DNA of 44,431 nucleotides from Deltaproteobacteria bacterium CG_4_9_14_3_um_filter_63_12 (GTDB lineage Bacteria; Myxococcota_A; Bradymonadia; UBA4248; UM-FILTER-63-12): assembly GCA_002789955.1 (NCBI GenBank), contig PFUG01000542.1:1-44431 (forward strand), written 5' to 3'. Both the position numbers and the translations under genes were made by a program. The notes beneath the pieces were generated by a model. The model did no database searches. It was not told the DNA's origin and was given only the letters and a program-made list of their open reading frames with translations. Every line of letters starts with the position of its first letter. The first letter of the stretch is position 1. This document shows, piece by piece, positions 35,754 to 44,394 of the stretch.

Positions 35754-38700
35754 CTAGTACACCTTTCCGAGCCAGGCGTAGACCGCGCGAATCGTGTTGA
35801 GCTCCATCATCTGCCACTCCACCGCGTACTTCGTCTTGGAGTACTGCCAGTAGAGGTTCTCCTCCCGAATGGGATCAGAGCCATCGTCCTCGAGGTAGGC
35901 TTTGAGGTTCGCCTGATAGTCGTCGGCGAGCGCCTGGCCGCGGGCCACCATCTGAGCGCCACCGGGAACGGGAGACCAGCCGGCGCGGCAGCGTGGGCTG
36001 GGCTCGCTCGGTGCGGTGCAGGCACCGGCGTAGCAGGTCTGCCCGTCGGGGCAGGTGCCGTTGAGCGCCGTCGACGAGCATGGCACGGGCAAGCCGTTGC
36101 AGGAAGGCGCAGCGGGGGCCGAGTAGTTCGGGATGCAGTAGGTATCCTCGCAGAGATATCCAGAAGGACAGGGACCGTCGGTGCAGTCCAAGAGGCAGTA
36201 AGAGGTTGTCCCATTGGCCGTCAGGGGCTCGCAGAACACCCCGCCGACGTAGTTGCCGATGTAGCCCGAGCAATCCTCAGGGGCCTGGCAGGCATCGCAG
36301 AGGCCGGCCGAACCGCCGGCGATCGTGGCGGCGTCGCAGTCCTCGCGGACCGCGCCGTACTCGTCGCCGAGAACTGGGTCGGTGAAAGTGACCACCTTGA
36401 AGCCTGGACCGGGCTTGATCTCTTCCGCGGTCCCCATCTTGAAGACGTTGATCTGGTCGTTGTAGCGCGTCTCCCAACCGAAGGTGGAGTAGAGCATACC
36501 CCAGAAGATCAGGTCATCGACTTGAGACAAGCTCGTGTTGCTCTCGACGATGGGCCACAGGGCCGTGCACACGCCGGCCTCGCAGGTCTGGCCCGTGGGG
36601 CACTTTCCGGTCGGCTTGTTCACGGAGCACGCCGGCTGATTGATCGCATCGGCGCAGGTCCCGGCCTCGGGCATGCACCAGAAATCGGAGTTCTCGTCGC
36701 AGAAGAAGCCACGCGGGCAGACGTCCGCTGGGACCTCGTAGCAGTCGATCAAGCAGCCGCGGGAGTCGTCGGCGAGCCCGACACAGAAACTCGAACCCGT
36801 GCTGTAGCTGCCGTTGTAGCCGTTGCACTGATTGCTCTCGCTGCAGGGCTCACAGATGCCAGTGCGAGCTCTGGACGGCCCGAGGCGATCGGTCTGTGCG
36901 ACCCCAGTCTCTGGATCGATGAGGGTTCCCCGATCGGCGTCCCAGATGGGGCTCAAGACGGGGTAGCGGAGCTTCTCGATCTGGGTTCCGTCCGCTCTGT
37001 CGACGACCTGCAAGACCGGGCTGTGGACGGGGTAATCTTCGGTCATGACGGCGTTGACCAAGGTGAAGGCCTCCTCGCCGAAGAAGTCGAGGAAGGAGAT
37101 TGAGTAGGTGCCGATGTCGCCCTCTGCACCGATAACGAAGGCCTCGGGATCGACGAGGGCCAGCATGGCGGCCATGCTGGTCCAGACATGCCCCGCTTCT
37201 TGGGGGTAGTTGCCGTAGTTGAATCCAGACTCGAGGTCATACCTGGTGAAGCGGCGTCGGCCCTCGCCTTGCGGGACCTGGACGAAATCCGAGTCTGCGT
37301 CGCAGTAGGTCCTCAGGTAGTAGTCGCTGGTCTCTTCGCGGACCGCACCAGGGGTGTCGGAGAGGTGGAAGAGTTGGCCGTTGGGCTGGACACAGTAGGT
37401 CCCGTACTCCGGTGTGGCCAAGGCCTCGACGATGATGTTGAAGCCCGTGTTGATGGCCATCCAGTAATAGTCGTCGAGAACTTGGTCGTAGCCCTGGGGT
37501 CCGAGGTACCAGTTCTGGTAATAGTCGGAGAGCGTGAGGAAGACGTAGGCGTAGTAGGAGTAGAAGGCATTGTAGGGGTCCCAACCGAGGCGGTCACGCT
37601 TGAAGTCGCGGAAGTAGTAGTAAGACCGGTACTCGGTGGCGACGTTCTGTACGGCCTCGAAGGGATCGGCGCCGCCATCGAACATGTTGCAGCTGAGCAT
37701 GGCTCCAACCCACTCGTCGGTGCAGAACAAGTAGGGGACGCGGACCGGGGACTGGTCGCCCCCCGCGGCGCGCTCGGTCCAGAACTCGTCGAGGCGCATC
37801 CACTCTCTGTCAAACGCGTCCTGGACCGTGTTGAAGGCTTGGATGACGGTGGTGTAGTGGAAGCGCTCGAGGTAAGGGATGACCAAGGAGGCGGCGTCAT
37901 CGAAGGGGATTCCCTGCTCATCGGTGCCCGTCAGAATGGTGCCCGCCTCACCGAGGTCGCCTTTTCGCTTCTGGTAGATTTCGACGTAACCGGGGGTGCG
38001 CACGAGGCACCGGTCGCTGGCCTTGGGGTCGACGATCATTCCGGGGCCGCTGCAGGTCCCGTCATCGCTGATCGGCTTGGAGGTCGAGCCACTTGAGTAC
38101 CCGAACATAATGGCGGCGCGGTCGTAACGGCCAACCCCATGGATGTCAGTGTTGAACTTCAAACCGTAATCCATGATCGAGGAGTACTGGTACTCGGGCA
38201 TGCGGGCCTCGAGCTGTTCCTTGGAAGGGACGTTGAGGGTGTAGAGGTCCTCCATGTTGGTCGGCTTCGCGAGGGTCGTCTTGCGGGCATCCCAGTACTC
38301 GTCGAAGTAGTTCATGGAGTCGTAGCTGCCGCTGAAGTTGTGGCGCAGCCCGAGGGTATGGCCGACCTCGTGGACCGCGGTGGAGCGGAAGAGCTCGGCG
38401 CGGAGCTCGCGCCAGATCTGGTCGTAATCGGTGCGGCCCTCATAGGCCTTGGCCAATCCGGTGACGTTGGGGTCGATCATGTCCGTGAAGCACACGCCTC
38501 GAGCCATGGCGGCGAGCTGCTTGCGGCGTTGGGAGTTGAGCTGAGTGGGGTTGAGCATGCGCAGCGGATCGAAGCGGCGCTTCTGCTCTTTTGTCATCTG
38601 GTCGACGGTCGTTCCCAGTCTGGAGGCCACTGAGCGCTGGAACTCTTCACCCACGGCTTGCATGGAGAAGCCGGCATCTTGAGCGGCTTCGATCTTCTTC

Positions 38701-40304
38701 GAGGCGGCCGCGCGGTCGAAGGGACGCAATTCCTTCTTGCGCAGTTCACGCATCTCGAGTCGGCCGCGCTCTTGTTTCTTCCAGGAGCCGAGAGGCGTGT
38801 TGCGCAAGGTCTTGGAGACCTTGTCTAGGTTGATCGTCGATTCGGCGGAATCGGCAACCATCTGTCGTACGTGGTCGGCGTGCACCAGCTCGGCGGGTTG
38901 CAGATCGCCATTGATCATCCGGATCACGTCCACGCCATAGGAGGCATAGGTGTTCAGGGCGCCAGCATAGACATTGGCACGCGCGGAGATGATCTCGCCG
39001 GTCTCCGGGTCGGCGGCGGAGGGCCCATAGCCCAAAAGCCCAGCATTCTGCTCGGCGTTGACCCAGTAGAGAACGTTGTAGCGAAGGTCTCCCATGCGCG
39101 GGGAGAAGCCCGGGGTGCCACACGCCTCGTGGTCACCCGCGGCGACTGGGTTGTGACAGGGCACGAAGACGTTGGGGATTTGGTCGAGGGCGACGCCCTT
39201 GGTCTGGGCGGCGGTCTCACGGAAGAGGTTGTCCCACTCAATGATGGTGTTTAGGCCGGCCTGAACGATGAGGGCATCTTCGGGGAACGTCGCGGAGAGG
39301 TAGTACGGTAGGGTGGCGACCTCTCGCTCGTTGACGGGGATCGGCACCATGCGGCCCTCGGCGTCCTTCAAAAAGGCGCCGTCGGCGTCTCTCTGATAGT
39401 TCGCCTTCCAGATGTTGTGGCGCTGAGCCAACTTCGAGATACCGGACTCCAAGACTCCGCGCTGCTGGTCGAACGTGTTGCGCTCCGAACGGAAATAACC
39501 GAAGCGGTTCATCATCCGGTCGTCGTAGGGGAGCGGCTCGTAGTCGCGCCGGGCTTCGGTCTTCGCGAAGGCAGTGACCACCTCGACTTCGGCGGAGGTG
39601 CAGTCCTCGGTTCCCCATCCCCACCAGGAATAGGCGCAACCCCAGAGGTCGGGCTCTACGAGGAGGCGGCTGGGAACGTCGAAGTAGACGAGCTCATCGA
39701 CCTTGTTTCTCTCGGTGTAGATGCTGCGTGGGCTGCCAGACTCCTCGTCGATGGCGTAGCCGAGCTCAATGGGTGTGTACCACCACCACTCGGTCAGCAG
39801 ATTGAAGTTCGTGATCTGGTTCATGGACCAGTCGACGCGCATGTACTCCCGGTCGTACCACGGGCGGTCGCTGGAGTTCTCGACGAGCACGTTGCTCTGT
39901 TCACCAGTCGAGCTGTCGTACTGGCGTTGGATGTCGAAGTGGCTGAGGATCGGGTACACGGCGACCGGCGACTCATGGTATTTCGGGTCGGTGTAGTCGT
40001 AGTTCCCATCCATGTCGTCGGAGCCTGGCAGGCGAGGATACGAGCGGTAGGCAAGCAGGTAGTTCTCTTGCACCTCCCAGACGATCTTTTCCATTTCGCT
40101 GCTGTCACCGATGAAGTCGACGGCGGCGGTCGTGGGCACGTCACCGACGGTCTGGAGCATGTACCAAATGCCTTCCAGATCGGACTTCTTGGTCTTGTTG
40201 GGCTGAGTGCGATCGATGTCAGAGACATCTTGGACGCACCCCAGCAGGGCCGCAGATAGCAGCGCGAGCAGCCACACGAAAAGAATAGAGCGTCTCCTGA
40301 ACAT
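35754..40304 (-). CDS. Large zinc metalloprotease lipoprotein with Cys-rich modules
   Basis: The ATG at 40304 has a textbook SD (CAGGAGCTCGTA) and opens a lipoprotein signal, FVWLLALLSAALLGC, with a good LLGC lipobox; 1516 residues in all. HEVGHTLGLRH (645-655) is a metzincin-type HExxHxxGxxH zinc site, and SSIMDYG (M711) is the matching Met-turn. So it should be an active surface protease resembling the DUF5117-type bacterial group. Two Cys-rich modules lie at about 1147-1240 and 1335-1430. They share a pattern of CxxC, QC or DC with GY.G.Y, GxxFC, and CP.G..C (examples CEPCSESNQCNGY and CDACQAPEDCSGY). Such modules are common on surface proteins of this group. The frame upstream of 40304 is not part of the protein. 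Confidence 0.88.
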   Translation of the reverse strand: MFRRRSILFVWLLALLSAALLGCVQDVSDIDRTQPNKTKKSDLEGIWYMLQTVGDVPTTAAVDFIGDSSEMEKIVWEVQENYLLAYRSYPRLPGSDDMDGNYDYTDPKYHESPVAVYPILSHFDIQRQYDSSTGEQSNVLVENSSDRPWYDREYMRVDWSMNQITNFNLLTEWWWYTPIELGYAIDEESGSPRSIYTERNKVDELVYFDVPSRLLVEPDLWGCAYSWWGWGTEDCTSAEVEVVTAFAKTEARRDYEPLPYDDRMMNRFGYFRSERNTFDQQRGVLESGISKLAQRHNIWKANYQRDADGAFLKDAEGRMVPIPVNEREVATLPYYLSATFPEDALIVQAGLNTIIEWDNLFRETAAQTKGVALDQIPNVFVPCHNPVAAGDHEACGTPGFSPRMGDLRYNVLYWVNAEQNAGLLGYGPSAADPETGEIISARANVYAGALNTYASYGVDVIRMINGDLQPAELVHADHVRQMVADSAESTINLDKVSKTLRNTPLGSWKKQERGRLEMRELRKKELRPFDRAAASKKIEAAQDAGFSMQAVGEEFQRSVASRLGTTVDQMTKEQKRRFDPLRMLNPTQLNSQRRKQLAAMARGVCFTDMIDPNVTGLAKAYEGRTDYDQIWRELRAELFRSTAVHEVGHTLGLRHNFSGSYDSMNYFDEYWDARKTTLAKPTNMEDLYTLNVPSKEQLEARMPEYQYSSIMDYGLKFNTDIHGVGRYDRAAIMFGYSSGSTSKPISDDGTCSGPGMIVDPKASDRCLVRTPGYVEIYQKRKGDLGEAGTILTGTDEQGIPFDDAASLVIPYLERFHYTTVIQAFNTVQDAFDREWMRLDEFWTERAAGGDQSPVRVPYLFCTDEWVGAMLSCNMFDGGADPFEAVQNVATEYRSYYYFRDFKRDRLGWDPYNAFYSYYAYVFLTLSDYYQNWYLGPQGYDQVLDDYYWMAINTGFNIIVEALATPEYGTYCVQPNGQLFHLSDTPGAVREETSDYYLRTYCDADSDFVQVPQGEGRRRFTRYDLESGFNYGNYPQEAGHVWTSMAAMLALVDPEAFVIGAEGDIGTYSISFLDFFGEEAFTLVNAVMTEDYPVHSPVLQVVDRADGTQIEKLRYPVLSPIWDADRGTLIDPETGVAQTDRLGPSRARTGICEPCSESNQCNGYNGSYSTGSSFCVGLADDSRGCLIDCYEVPADVCPRGFFCDENSDFWCMPEAGTCADAINQPACSVNKPTGKCPTGQTCEAGVCTALWPIVESNTSLSQVDDLIFWGMLYSTFGWETRYNDQINVFKMGTAEEIKPGPGFKVVTFTDPVLGDEYGAVREDCDAATIAGGSAGLCDACQAPEDCSGYIGNYVGGVFCEPLTANGTTSYCLLDCTDGPCPSGYLCEDTYCIPNYSAPAAPSCNGLPVPCSSTALNGTCPDGQTCYAGACTAPSEPSPRCRAGWSPVPGGAQMVARGQALADDYQANLKAYLEDDGSDPIREENLYWQYSKTKYAVEWQMMELNTIRAVYAWLGKVY

Positions 40305-40653
40305 TACGAGCTCCTGTTGGATTCGGCAGAACCTCACACCAAACGATAAAGCACTGATGACAGCACGGGCATAAGGGGTCAGAGTGCACATCGAAGGCTG
40401 AATTGGAAAACGCCAGGATGATAACCCAACCCATCTTTGTCTTCACGCTCCGAATGAAAGCGTTTTCTTCTTTCTGCGCTTTTCTCTCCATGATACCCGC
40501 GGTCGGATTTTCGCGCGCTGCTCGGCTCGAAGCGAGCCCCCTCGCGTCCCTGCGCGCGCTCGACTCGCCCTCGGCGTGCTCGGCGCTCCTTTTCGGGTTC
40601 TACTCTCGCTCTGCTGCGCGACCATCAGCCTATCCCCTTGTTTGGAGTCGACT
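40305..40653. other. Divergent intergenic region, no gene seen
   Basis: This lies between the divergent metalloprotease and RNA methyltransferase genes and must hold both promoters. It contains the SD of the metalloprotease (40309-40314 on the minus strand) and GGAG at 40645-40648 serving the TTG start at 40654. Short frames crossing it are not credible genes. No clear -35/-10 pair was identified. Confidence 0.4.
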
Positions 40654-41748
40654 TTGAAGAGGACTACTTGCCGGCTATTCATCGGCGTGAGCCCAGGGCT
40701 GGAGCCTCTGCTCGTCGCCGAGGCGCGTCGCAACGGCTTCCTCGAGGTGAAGCGCTTCGAAGGGGGCGCCGAGCTGCGCACCGAGCTGCCCGGGCTATGG
40801 ACCTTGGCGCACACCAGCCGCATCGCAGAGTCCATTCGACTGAGGCTGCAGCGCTTCAAGGCACACAACTTCGACGAGCTCCACGAGCAGCTCTCCAAGT
40901 GCGCCTGGGCAGCCTACTTTCCTCGAGGCTCGAAGCCCGAGGTGCAGGTCGTCAGCCGGCGCTCGGCGCTTTACCACACGGATGCGGTCAAAGAGCGCGC
41001 TGAGGCCACCATCGCCGCTCGGCTGGCGGGGCCGGAGGGGTGCTCTGCCGTCGCCGAAGGGAAGATCCACCTTCGCATCGTCAATGACGAGGTGCAGGTG
41101 AGCATCGACACTGTCGGCGAGCGCCTACACCGCCGTGGTATTCGCGAGCACGTTGGCATCGCTCCCATAAGAGAGACCCTCGCCGCCGCGCTCTTGGCCG
41201 CAGCGGACCTGACGCCGGAGCAACCCATGTGGGACCCGTTCTGCGGTTCGGGGACGCTCCTGCTCGAGCGTCGACTGCAGCACCAGCGCCGCTTGAGTCG
41301 TCGCTTTGCTTTCGAGGCTTGGCCAATTCACGACCAGGCGGCTTATGCCGCCTTTCTGCAGGATGCCCCCAACGCCATCGACGTCCCCCTTCCCTCGATG
41401 TTTGGCTCGGACATCGATGAGCATTCCCTCGACGCAGCGCGCTCGAACAGTGAGGGGATGGAGCGGATTCGTTGGATGTCTGGGGATTTTCAGCGCCATG
41501 TCGACGAGGTCCCAGAGGGCGCAGGAGTCGTCAGCAATCTTCCTTACGGGAAGCGGACCACAGAGCGCGGCATCATCGACACTTTTCGTCGTTTCGGCGC
41601 GCTGCTGACGTCCAGGCTCGATCTGGGGCCGGTGGTCGTCCTCAATGGGCACCCTGGCTTCGTGGACGCCACCCGCCTGACCTGGGAGCCCCTCTTCTCT
41701 TTCAGGAACCGGGGGCTGCCCGTACAGCTCTTGCGGCTGAAGCGTTAG
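40654..41748 (+). CDS. THUMP-domain RNA methyltransferase (RlmL/Trm14-like)
   Basis: This 364-residue protein joins an N-terminal THUMP RNA-binding region to a SAM-dependent methyltransferase. The THUMP part starts CRLFIGVSPGLEPLLVAEA and carries VSIDTVGERLHRRGIREHVG. It then leads to PIRETLAAALLAAADLTPEQ and motif I DPFCGSGTLLLE (D194-G200). Motif IV SNLPYGKR (N295, P297, Y298) is the NPPY-type catalytic motif of N2-guanine methyltransferases. The likely reaction is guanine-N2 methylation in rRNA or tRNA; which one cannot be told from sequence. The start is a TTG at 40654 with GGAG eight bases upstream, because upstream frame sequence is not THUMP-like. It converges on the FHA activator with a seven-base gap. 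Confidence 0.85.
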   Translation: MKRTTCRLFIGVSPGLEPLLVAEARRNGFLEVKRFEGGAELRTELPGLWTLAHTSRIAESIRLRLQRFKAHNFDELHEQLSKCAWAAYFPRGSKPEVQVVSRRSALYHTDAVKERAEATIAARLAGPEGCSAVAEGKIHLRIVNDEVQVSIDTVGERLHRRGIREHVGIAPIRETLAAALLAAADLTPEQPMWDPFCGSGTLLLERRLQHQRRLSRRFAFEAWPIHDQAAYAAFLQDAPNAIDVPLPSMFGSDIDEHSLDAARSNSEGMERIRWMSGDFQRHVDEVPEGAGVVSNLPYGKRTTERGIIDTFRRFGALLTSRLDLGPVVVLNGHPGFVDATRLTWEPLFSFRNRGLPVQLLRLKR

Positions 41749-41755
41749 GGGCTGC

Positions 41756-43138
41756 CTACTTGGAGAGCTCCTGTCGAGTGAGCTCGAGCTTCTTGAGGAT
41801 GTACTCGACGGACTTTCTGTGGACGCCAGCCAACCTGGCGGCTTTGGAGATGTTGCCGTCGGTGCGCTCGATGAGTCTCGACCAGTAGGACTTCTCAAAA
41901 GTCTCGACGAGCCGTTGTTTGGCGTCCTTGAAGGGGAGCTCATCGTCGATCGAAGCGATGGCGACCTCGTCGGCTTGGCCTTGGTCCTCGGCCTTGGCTT
42001 CGCTGGTCGAGGGTTCTTGGAGTTTTAGGAACTTCGTCTCGAGCTTGTCGTCTTGTGCCAGTAGGGCGGCGCGTTCGACGTAGTTCTTGAGCTCTCTGAC
42101 GTTCCCGGGCCATTTGTAACGTTTCAGCTTTTCCATGGTGCGAAACGGGATCTGCAGGTCGCGCTTGCCCATGCGGGCCTCGACGTCTTGCAGGAAGTGT
42201 TCTGCCAGCAGGGGAATGTCCTCGGCGCGCTTGGCTAGGGAGGGCAGACGCACCTGGATGACTGCGAAGCGATAGTAGAGGTCTTCCCGGAAGTTACCTT
42301 GTTCTACCTCACGCAGGAGGTTGCGGTTGGTGGCGGCGACGATGCGAACATCGATGGGGATGCTCTTTTGTCCACCGACCGGTCGGACCTCACGTTTTTC
42401 GAGGACCCGCAGGAGTTTGGGCTGTAGGTCGAGGGCGAGCTCACCGAGCTCGTCGAGGAAGAGGGTTCCGCCGTCGGCTTGCTCGAAGGCGCCTTTGCGG
42501 TTGGCGACCGCCCCCGTGAACGAACCTTTGACGTGGCCAAAGAGCTCGCTCTCGATGAGCTCTCGGGAGACGGCTGAGCAGTCGAACACGACGAATGGCT
42601 TGTCTCGTCTCGGCGAGTTGAGGTGCACGGCCTCGGCGACGAGCTCTTTGCCCGTGCCAGACTCTCCCTCGATGAGGAGGGTCGCTGACGTCGGGGCGAC
42701 GCGCTGGAGGAGGCTGAAGATCTCCCGCATCACCAGGCTCTGCCCAATGAGGTTGGCGTACTGGTTCGACTTCGAATAGGTGACCTCGACCTCGTCGTTG
42801 AGGAGGTCGAAGTGCAGCTCTTGGGTGCCGAGGAAGAAGGTCGTTCCTGGCTCGACGTAGAGGTCGTTGACCCGCAGGCCTTGCACGAACGTCCCATTCT
42901 TGCTGTCGAGATCGACCAGACGGTAGCCGCGAACGTCGACCTCGAGGCGCGCGTGGTTGCGGGAGACCGAGCTGTTGGAGAGGCTGATGTCGTTGTCCGG
43001 GTGGGTACCGAAGAAGATCTGCCGCTTGTCGAACTCGGCCTTCTCTTTCGAGTCACCGACGACGACGATGGAGTACTTGCGCAGTCGAAGTGCTTCCAGC
43101 CCTCCGTCGAGGTGTATCGTACGGGTGATCTCGCTCAT
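41756..43138 (-). CDS. FHA-domain sigma-54-dependent transcriptional activator
   Basis: This 460-residue regulator has an N-terminal FHA phosphothreonine-binding domain (about 22-112; [20 protein letters not shown], then [10 protein letters not shown]). A central AAA+ sigma-54 interaction domain carries GESGTGKE (158-165), GSFTGA (205-210) and LFLDELGE as Walker B. A C-terminal Fis-type helix-turn-helix contains [20 protein letters not shown]. The middle F/T loop has GSFTGA in place of GAFTGA, a common variant. FHA input means it should respond to Ser/Thr kinase signalling, such as from the kinase at 31405, though no direct link is shown here. SD AAGGAAG precedes the ATG. A small gene lies upstream in the same orientation. 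Confidence 0.93.
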   Translation of the reverse strand: MSEITRTIHLDGGLEALRLRKYSIVVVGDSKEKAEFDKRQIFFGTHPDNDISLSNSSVSRNHARLEVDVRGYRLVDLDSKNGTFVQGLRVNDLYVEPGTTFFLGTQELHFDLLNDEVEVTYSKSNQYANLIGQSLVMREIFSLLQRVAPTSATLLIEGESGTGKELVAEAVHLNSPRRDKPFVVFDCSAVSRELIESELFGHVKGSFTGAVANRKGAFEQADGGTLFLDELGELALDLQPKLLRVLEKREVRPVGGQKSIPIDVRIVAATNRNLLREVEQGNFREDLYYRFAVIQVRLPSLAKRAEDIPLLAEHFLQDVEARMGKRDLQIPFRTMEKLKRYKWPGNVRELKNYVERAALLAQDDKLETKFLKLQEPSTSEAKAEDQGQADEVAIASIDDELPFKDAKQRLVETFEKSYWSRLIERTDGNISKAARLAGVHRKSVEYILKKLELTRQELSK

Positions 43139-43142
43139 TGGT

Positions 43143-43170
43143 CTTCCTTAGTCGCCCTTCCTTAGTCGCC
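43143..43170. repeat. 14-base tandem duplication around a stop codon and SD
   Basis: CTTCCTTAGTCGCC occurs twice in immediate succession (43143-43156 and 43157-43170). On the minus strand it contains GGCGACTAAGGAAG. The first-read copy supplies the terminal GAC-TAA of the small upstream gene; the second supplies the AAGGAAG SD of the FHA activator. Confidence 0.75.
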
Positions 43171-43389
43171 GTGAAACACGATGGTCCTGGCGTCGGGTAA
43201 CAGTATCAGCCGTGCGCTGAAGTCTCGAATGCTCATTCTCAGCGCGGTCTGGTTTGCATACCAGTAGTTCAAGGCCTTGCGTTTGGCATCTTGTGGTGAC
43301 GTTCCAACGAACTGCAGCTCCCGTCGCGGGGTCATGGGAGCTGGGCCTAAAGACTGTCTCGCTATCTTTGACCAAACGGAGTTCGCCAT
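43162..43389 (-). CDS. Small hypothetical protein upstream of the FHA activator
   Basis: This 75-residue frame starts at ATG 43389 (MANSVWSKIARQSLGP); a GTG at 43416 would add nine residues. Sequence such as PQDAKRKALNYWYANQTALR and ARLILLPDARTIVFHGD looks like a compact alpha/beta domain but I recognise no family. It ends 23 bases before the FHA activator on the same strand, so an operon is likely. The stop codon sits in a tandem 14-base duplication, so the original end may have been different. Confidence 0.5.
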   Translation of the reverse strand: MANSVWSKIARQSLGPAPMTPRRELQFVGTSPQDAKRKALNYWYANQTALRMSIRDFSARLILLPDARTIVFHGD

Positions 43390-43758
43390 ACCTACGCTCG
43401 AATTCTGGACGCTCACTCGTCTATCGCTCTCACCTCGGGTGTGAGTTGTTTACCGATAACGACTGCCGCCAGCTGCAGACTGGCCAGTCCGCTGCGCAGC
43501 CCACGCCCTTGTGCTGGCTGTCGAGGAGCGAGGTGACCAGTGTTCAAGAACCCCCTTCGCCCCAATAGACCTCCTTTCCTACACCCCAATTTCAGGGTGG
43601 TTTCTCTCCCGAAATCGACCGCGCTGAGGGTATCCCGATCCCTAGGCATCGTCACTGATTTCTTTTCTATTGGGCGCCGAAGAGAAGAGAAATCGATCCT
43701 GGTGTGGACTTCGTCGTTGGTTCCCGGGCTGACCGCGGTACTGTTTCTTGAGCCCAGG

Positions 43759-43788
43759 TTCACCACCGAGAACACAGAGAACACAGAG
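43759..43788. repeat. GAACACAGA doublet in a CACCACCGAG context
   Basis: TTCACCACCGA is followed by GAACACAGA twice in tandem (43770-43778, 43779-43787). Strings of this type recur between genes of many environmental Gram-negative genomes; that is my recollection and not checked here. Function unknown. Confidence 0.45.
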
Positions 43789-43806
43789 CGGAAGTGGCGC
43801 GACTCA

Positions 43807-43871
43807 CTTGGTTCTCATTGCCTAGCGGCCTCCGTGAGCCGGCGCTCGAGCTCACCCACATCCTGTATCTG
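43807..43871. repeat. 65-base direct repeat, copy 1 (duplicated gene end)
   Basis: This copy matches 44330-44394 with two mismatches (43812 and 43865). On the minus strand it encodes DVGELERRLTEAARQ and a TGA stop at 43815-43817. It is thus a displaced copy of the 3' end of the gene at the right edge, attached here to unrelated repeat sequence. Confidence 0.85.
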
Positions 43872-43937
43872 CTCTTCGTGGTGAGCTCGAAATCGACGAG
43901 CGAGAGACAGAACTCCAAAGGCTTCACCTCTTGGGTG

Positions 43938-44042
43938 CTCGTCCGGGCCACGGGTCGGCTCGTGCGGGACACTGGTCGACCCGTCCGAGACAAGGGTGGG
44001 CTCGTGCGGGACACGAGTCGACCCGCGCGGGACAAGGACCAC
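43938..44042. repeat. 21-base tandem repeat, five imperfect copies
   Basis: Units begin at 43938, 43959, 43980, 44001 and 44022 and follow the consensus CTCGTGCGGGACACGGGTCG plus one base. Because 21 is a multiple of three the tract stays open in several frames and reads as heptapeptides (LVRDTGR-like on plus, VPHEPT-like on minus). It is not a CRISPR, since there are no unique spacers. Confidence 0.85.
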
Positions 44043-44329
44043 CCAATCAAGACCGAGACGCCTATTTCGCGTTCTTATCGCGACGGCGTCGCGCTTCTTC
44101 GCAGCTTGCCTCGGACGACGACCTGACCGAGCCGACGTGGCCTGTCATGGGTAGGCCACAATCGTCGTAATTTCCGCCCCGAGGCGCGCCCGTTCATCCC
44201 TCAAGGAGTCCAAGGAGTCCAGCACCCATGCACACCTACCGAACGCTTCCAGCAGTCGCCAGCCTAGTCGCGCCTTGGCAGAGGTGCGCCTCGACGCTCA
44301 GCGCCTCGAAAGCTATTCCTGCGCGAGCC

Positions 44330-44394
44330 CTTGGATCTCATTGCCTAGCGGCCTCCGTGAGCCGGCGCTCGAGCTCACCCACATCCTCTATCTG
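44330..44394. repeat. 65-base direct repeat, copy 2
   Basis: This is the second copy of the 43807-43871 sequence, 523 bases downstream. It overlaps the apparent end of the partial minus-strand gene and is probably the source copy, because the reading frame continues beyond it to the window edge. Confidence 0.85.

Larger units (their letters stand above)
43390..44337. other. Repeat-bearing region without a credible gene
   Basis: About 950 bases hold only short frames with poor coding character. Contents are a GAACACAGA tandem (43770-43787) and a 65-base direct repeat copy that carries a duplicated gene end (43807-43871). A 21-base five-copy tandem repeat (43938-44042) and a CAAGGAGTC doublet (44202-44219) follow. 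It looks like an accessory insertion scar or a degenerate gene at the right edge. Confidence 0.5.

Noticed and set aside
37188-38096. 302-residue plus-strand frame inside the metalloprotease
   Set aside because: Val/Glu/Gly-rich antisense of a conserved protease region.
40403-40657. 84-residue plus-strand frame before the RNA methyltransferase
   Set aside because: No SD; spans the region that must hold the divergent promoters.
43413-43784. 123-residue minus-strand frame in the right-hand gap
   Set aside because: Covers the GAACACAGA repeat, has no SD and no protein-like pattern.
43938-44042. Possible CRISPR array
   Set aside because: Units are contiguous 21-mers with no unique spacers.
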